Shown piece after piece: positions 61,608 through 64,000 of a DNA stretch of 64,000 nucleotides; position 1 is the stretch's first letter; each line of letters begins with the position of its first letter. Source of the DNA: Flavobacterium piscis (GTDB lineage Bacteria; Bacteroidota; Bacteroidia; Flavobacteriales; Flavobacteriaceae). Position numbers and translations under genes: made by a program. The DNA lies in NCBI RefSeq assembly GCF_001686925.1, contig NZ_LVEN01000044.1:62001-126000 (forward strand), read 5' to 3'. The notes under the pieces were generated by a model. That model saw only the letters and a program-made list of their open reading frames with translations. It was not told where the DNA came from and did no database searches.

Positions 61608-61730
61608 AACAGGGCCCCTAGCCCTGATGGGAGCAGCATCCTTTTGTGGTGTTCCCGAAAGCTATCGGGAGACACAAGAGATATAGTGGACAGCAGGAAA
61701 TAGCTCCTAATTCTGCTACTGAAACTTAAG
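61608..61730 (+). ncRNA. Structured RNA candidate (possible Flavo-1 type)
   Basis: Nested stems are GGAGC (61630-61634) with GCTCC (61703-61707), CTTTTGTG (61641-61648) with CACAAGAG (61673-61680), and hairpin TCCCGA...TCGGGA (61653-61670). The motifs TAGCCCTGATGGGAGC, GCATCCTTTTG, GATATAGTGGACAGCAGGAA and ATAGCTCCT look like a conserved family RNA in flavobacteria; I recall Flavo-1 but cannot confirm. It lies in a 414-bp gap with no ORF. Confidence 0.65.
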
Positions 61731-61772
61731 AAAGCTATGAGTAACAATTATTGAATTTTAATAAAATATAGT

Positions 61773-62213
61773 ATGAAAAACACTTTTATGGTTTTGGTTT
61801 TATCGCTTTTGTTTGTGAGCTGTAAGCAGGAAATTAAACCAGAAGATATTGCGAAATTAAACGGTTATTGGGAAATTGAAAAAGTAGTTTTTGATAAGGG
61901 CGAGGACAAAGATTACAAAATGAATGAAAGTTTTGATTATTTTGACATAAAAAATAATAAAGGAATTAGAAAGAAGGTAATGCCACAACTTGATGGCACT
62001 TTCTTGACCAGTGATTCTTTTGAAAATGTTTCGGTTCGGTTTAAAGATGACCAGGTTTTCTTAGATTATAAAACAGATTATGCAAAATGGAATGAGGAAT
62101 TGATTTCAATAACAGACGAGAAGCTAGTGGTGAAAAATCAGGAGAAAAAAGAATATCATTATAAAAAAGCAGGACCGGTAAATTTATTAGACGATGGCAA
62201 AAAGACTAAATAA
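61773..62213 (+). CDS. Hypothetical lipoprotein, lipocalin-like
   Basis: This 146-aa protein has a lipoprotein signal (SLLFVSC, then KQEIKPED). The mature part begins LNGYWEIEKVVFDKGEDKDY and continues as beta strands (VSVRFKDDQVFLDYK, DEKLVVKNQEKKEYHYK), like small lipocalin-type lipoproteins of Bacteroidota. No ligand can be named. Its end overlaps the dciA-like start by 20 bp, so it is coupled to replication gene dciA, an apparently arbitrary pairing that recurs in flavobacteria by recollection. Confidence 0.72.
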   Translation: MKNTFMVLVLSLLFVSCKQEIKPEDIAKLNGYWEIEKVVFDKGEDKDYKMNESFDYFDIKNNKGIRKKVMPQLDGTFLTSDSFENVSVRFKDDQVFLDYKTDYAKWNEELISITDEKLVVKNQEKKEYHYKKAGPVNLLDDGKKTK

Positions 62214-62490
62214 TCAGAGTACGATTGGGGCTGTTTTACAACAGATTATCCAGGTGAATAAATTAGGTCCCGGAATGGATCAGATTGATGTAAAAGAGGC
62301 TTGGAGACAGTTGATGGGCAATGGTGTAAATACTTATACGAAAAATGTTGTCCTGAAGGGAAGTACTTTATATGTAGAGCTGGCATCGGCAGTGTTGAGA
62401 GAAGAACTAAGTCACGGAAAAACTAAAATCGTGAAAATGATCAATGAAGAGTTGGGACGCGAGGTAGTAAAAGATGTAATTTTGAGATAG
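62194..62490 (+). CDS. DUF721/DciA-like protein
   Basis: This 98-aa protein contains the DUF721 pattern: STIGAVLQQIIQVNKLGP, EAWRQLMGNGVNTYTK, LKGSTLYVELASAVLREELSHGKTKIVKMIN and the final EVVKDVILR. It is a KH-like fold. Homologue DciA helps load the replicative helicase in bacteria lacking DnaC/DnaI. The start ATG lies inside the upstream lipoprotein gene (20-bp overlap). Confidence 0.88.
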   Translation: MAKRLNNQSTIGAVLQQIIQVNKLGPGMDQIDVKEAWRQLMGNGVNTYTKNVVLKGSTLYVELASAVLREELSHGKTKIVKMINEELGREVVKDVILR

Positions 62491-62522
62491 ACTTTTTTTG
62501 AGTTGATAATGAAGTTTTTATT

Positions 62523-62993
62523 ATGAATATAAAATCTAAATTTAATTTTTTTGCAATCTTTATCATTTGCTGGATAACTATATTGCCATTTTTGGTTGTT
62601 TATCTTTCGGCTACATCTCGGGTTGCAGGTATGTTGTGGCCTGTTCTGTTTGTGGCTTTTATTATCTTTTTTTGGCTGACAGTTTTTAGAACGAGAGCTT
62701 ATAAAGTTGAGATTGACGATGATAGTGTAATTGTAAAACGTTATTTTGGAGCAGGAAAATCTGTAGTTTACGATTTTACGACTTTAGATGGTTTTATAAC
62801 TTTGATTGAATCAGCAAAAGGAGGTGTTTATGAATCTCTTTTTATTCTTAAAAATGGAAAAAGAATTGGTAGTATTTCAAGTTTTTATCACAGTAATTTT
62901 GAAGAGTTAAAATCGATTTTGAGTGATAAGCTAAACGATATGGGTGAAAGAGAATCTAGTTTTACTGGCGAATGTACTGAGCTGTTTAAGTAA
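62523..62993 (+). CDS. Hypothetical membrane protein with PH-like domain
   Basis: In this 156-aa protein, two hydrophobic helices (FNFFAIFIICWITILPFLVVY and MLWPVLFVAFIIFFWLTVF) are followed by a cytosolic beta-rich domain: TRAYKVEIDDDSVIVKRYFG, VVYDFTTLDGFITL and SLFILKNGKRIGSISSFY. The arrangement resembles membrane-anchored bacterial PH-like proteins. No function can be given. It follows the dciA-like gene by 32 bp and is ended by a strong terminator. Confidence 0.68.
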   Translation: MNIKSKFNFFAIFIICWITILPFLVVYLSATSRVAGMLWPVLFVAFIIFFWLTVFRTRAYKVEIDDDSVIVKRYFGAGKSVVYDFTTLDGFITLIESAKGGVYESLFILKNGKRIGSISSFYHSNFEELKSILSDKLNDMGERESSFTGECTELFK

Positions 62994-63009
62994 AAATGAA
63001 AATAAAAAG

Positions 63010-63042
63010 AAAATCCTGTTTGTGTAAAGCAAACAGGATTTT
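63010..63042. terminator. Terminator of the PH-like gene
   Basis: AAAATCCTGTTTG and CAAACAGGATTTT form a perfect 13-bp stem around TGTAAAG with T after. It lies 17 bp past the stop and faces the convergent ndk. Confidence 0.93.
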
Positions 63043-63056
63043 TTTATGCGTTTCTG

Positions 63057-63089
63057 TGACTGAAAACGGCCACTGAGACTGAAAACTAA
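63057..63089. repeat. CAGTTTTCAGT-family repeat
   Basis: GACTGAAAACGGCCACTGAG and the bases after it match the right repeat at 43878-43907. It ends just before the ndk stop codon, the same position relative to a gene as at 43907. Confidence 0.7.
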
Positions 63090-63091
63090 TA

Positions 63092-63511
63092 TTAGAATTG
63101 CTCTCTTCCGGCAAAATGAAATGCACCTTCGATAGCAGCGTTTTCGTCGCTGTCAGAACCGTGAACTGCATTTTCTCCGATAGAAGTTGCGTATGCTTTA
63201 CGAATAGTTCCTTCAGCAGCTTCAGCTGGATTTGTAGCTCCAATTAAAGTTCTGAAATCTTCTACTGCGTTGTCTTTTTCTAAAATTGCAGCAACAATTG
63301 GTCCGCGAGACATGAATTCAACTAATTCTCCGTAGAAAGGTCTTGCTGAGTGAACTGCATAAAATGCCTGAGCATCAGCTACAGTTAGTTGAGTTAATTT
63401 TAATGAAACGATTTTGAAACCTCCATTAGTAATCATTGCTAAGATATTACCGATGTGTCCGTTTTGAACTGCATCTGGCTTAATCATTGTAAAAGTTCTA
63501 TTAGTTGCCAT
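63092..63511 (-). CDS. ndk: Nucleoside diphosphate kinase
   Basis: This 139-aa enzyme balances NTP pools by phosphate transfer through an active-site histidine in NAVHGSDSDENA. The N-terminus NRTFTMIKPDAVQNGHIGNI and RGPIVAAIL are conserved. The length is normal. The region TIRKAYATSIGENAVHG replaces the more usual TIRGDFG-type motif, as in other Bacteroidota. A -7-like TACTTTTG lies about 25 bp upstream. Confidence 0.97.
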   Translation of the reverse strand: MATNRTFTMIKPDAVQNGHIGNILAMITNGGFKIVSLKLTQLTVADAQAFYAVHSARPFYGELVEFMSRGPIVAAILEKDNAVEDFRTLIGATNPAEAAEGTIRKAYATSIGENAVHGSDSDENAAIEGAFHFAGREQF

Positions 63512-63635
63512 TTTATATTTATTAAATTTTGTGCAAAAGTATACTTTTTTTATGAATTGATTTTAATTAATTCGTAATTAAAACACGGTACAATGATGTT
63601 TCGACTAATAGAAGCTGTTTTTTAAAACCATATAG

Positions 63636-63711
63636 GTAGAGATGCGCCGCAGTGCATCTCGCGCAAAACATTTAATGATGTAAAAAAAGACGCACTGTTG
63701 TGCGTCTCTAC
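63636..63711. repeat. GTAGAGACGCACNNNNGTGCGTCTCTAC-type palindrome pair
   Basis: Two hairpins, GATGCGCCGCAGTGCATC and GACGCACTGTTGTGCGTC, lie within outer arms GTAGAGA / TCTCTAC. The same hairpin type, GTAGAGACGCA, is found dispersed in many bacteria and here may be an intergenic element or terminator between two minus-strand genes. Confidence 0.78.
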
Positions 63712-63727
63712 ATATGGTGAGATAATT

Positions 63728-64000
63728 TTAAACTTTAAAAATCAATTTCTTTTTGTAGAATACCCACAATATGAAAGTCCAAATGCCAACATAAACCAAT
63801 GCTCCGGCTAAAGAACCAGTCATCGGATTGTTGAAAAATGGTGCAATTCCGAAAGTATATAAATAATTTAAAAGATTTATTTTTTCTGCAGGATGATGCG
63901 GGTTTTGAAACTCGATCATTACTAAAGCCTGCGGGATAATTTGTGAGGTAAAAAAAACAATCATTGGGTTTACTCCCCAGACCAGGAAAGGCTTGAAACC
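63728..64000 (-). CDS. DUF5009-type membrane protein, C-terminal part (5' end outside window)
   Basis: Ninety codons remain before the stop, with no start because the gene runs off the right edge. The visible part has hydrophobic helices: PFLVWGVNPMIVFFTSQIIP, then PMTGSLAGALVYVGIWTFILWVFY and a basic tail KKKLIFKV. The VWGVNPM block resembles the C-terminal region of HGSNAT/DUF5009 acyltransferase-like proteins, so it would be a second member beside the gene at 49252. Confidence 0.7.
   Translation of the reverse strand, partial: GFKPFLVWGVNPMIVFFTSQIIPQALVMIEFQNPHHPAEKINLLNYLYTFGIAPFFNNPMTGSLAGALVYVGIWTFILWVFYKKKLIFKV

Overview
The window is chromosomal DNA from a Bacteroidota bacterium, very probably a Flavobacterium or close relative. 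The evidence is: AT-rich intergenic regions; SusC/SusD/SusE outer-membrane proteins; -7 boxes of the TAnnTTTG type; few Shine-Dalgarno sequences; an rpmB-rpmG-(50-aa bL38-like gene)-ftsY block; and lineage-typical proteins such as PduO-type adenosyltransferase, ABC-F and a DUF2795 gene next to secA. I saw no tRNA, rRNA, CRISPR array, prophage or transposase.

Layout. 0-8 kb: a YwnB-like oxidoreductase with its Rrf2 regulator and two matching 19-bp operators, an AEC transporter, a 1-Cys peroxiredoxin, a CPA2 antiporter, purB, and an overlapping membrane-hydroxylase/sirtuin pair. 8.5-10.7 kb: a three-gene cassette (APS kinase, Asp/Asn-hydroxylase-like dioxygenase, sulfotransferase) behind a perfect palindrome, which looks like a hydroxylate-then-sulfate pathway of unknown substrate. 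10.8-17.2 kb: trmH, then a TonB receptor, a PepSY membrane protein and two recently duplicated Cys-motif small proteins, probably a metal or siderophore uptake locus. 17.4-33 kb: a complete alpha-mannan utilisation locus (MFS, GH92, two GH76, SusE, SusD, SusC, a ROK kinase-phosphomannose isomerase fusion) facing a divergent GntR regulator, with an 18-bp operator between them. Polymer is bound and cut outside, trimmed to mannose, imported, and turned into fructose-6-phosphate by one fused protein.

33-46 kb is mostly housekeeping: secA, a cobalamin adenosyltransferase, a LolD-like ATPase, a methyltransferase, an unusual zinc-ribbon SDR, a stress protein, an FKBP, a four-helix-bundle protein and an ABC-F protein. 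46-53 kb carries envelope genes (sugar-phosphate transferase, CpsB-type phosphatase, acyltransferase-like membrane protein, beta-barrel, GT2). 53-64 kb holds an E2 acyltransferase, an exonuclease, an FAH-family protein, an Hpt protein, cinA, ribosomal proteins, ftsY, an archaemetzincin lipoprotein, dciA-like and ndk.

The intergenic space holds several families of dispersed palindromic repeats (CTAAG units, CAGTTTTCAGT units, TCTAAAATC units, GCAAAG units, two MITE-like elements), some apparently nested in one another, and two structured-RNA candidates that share a core.
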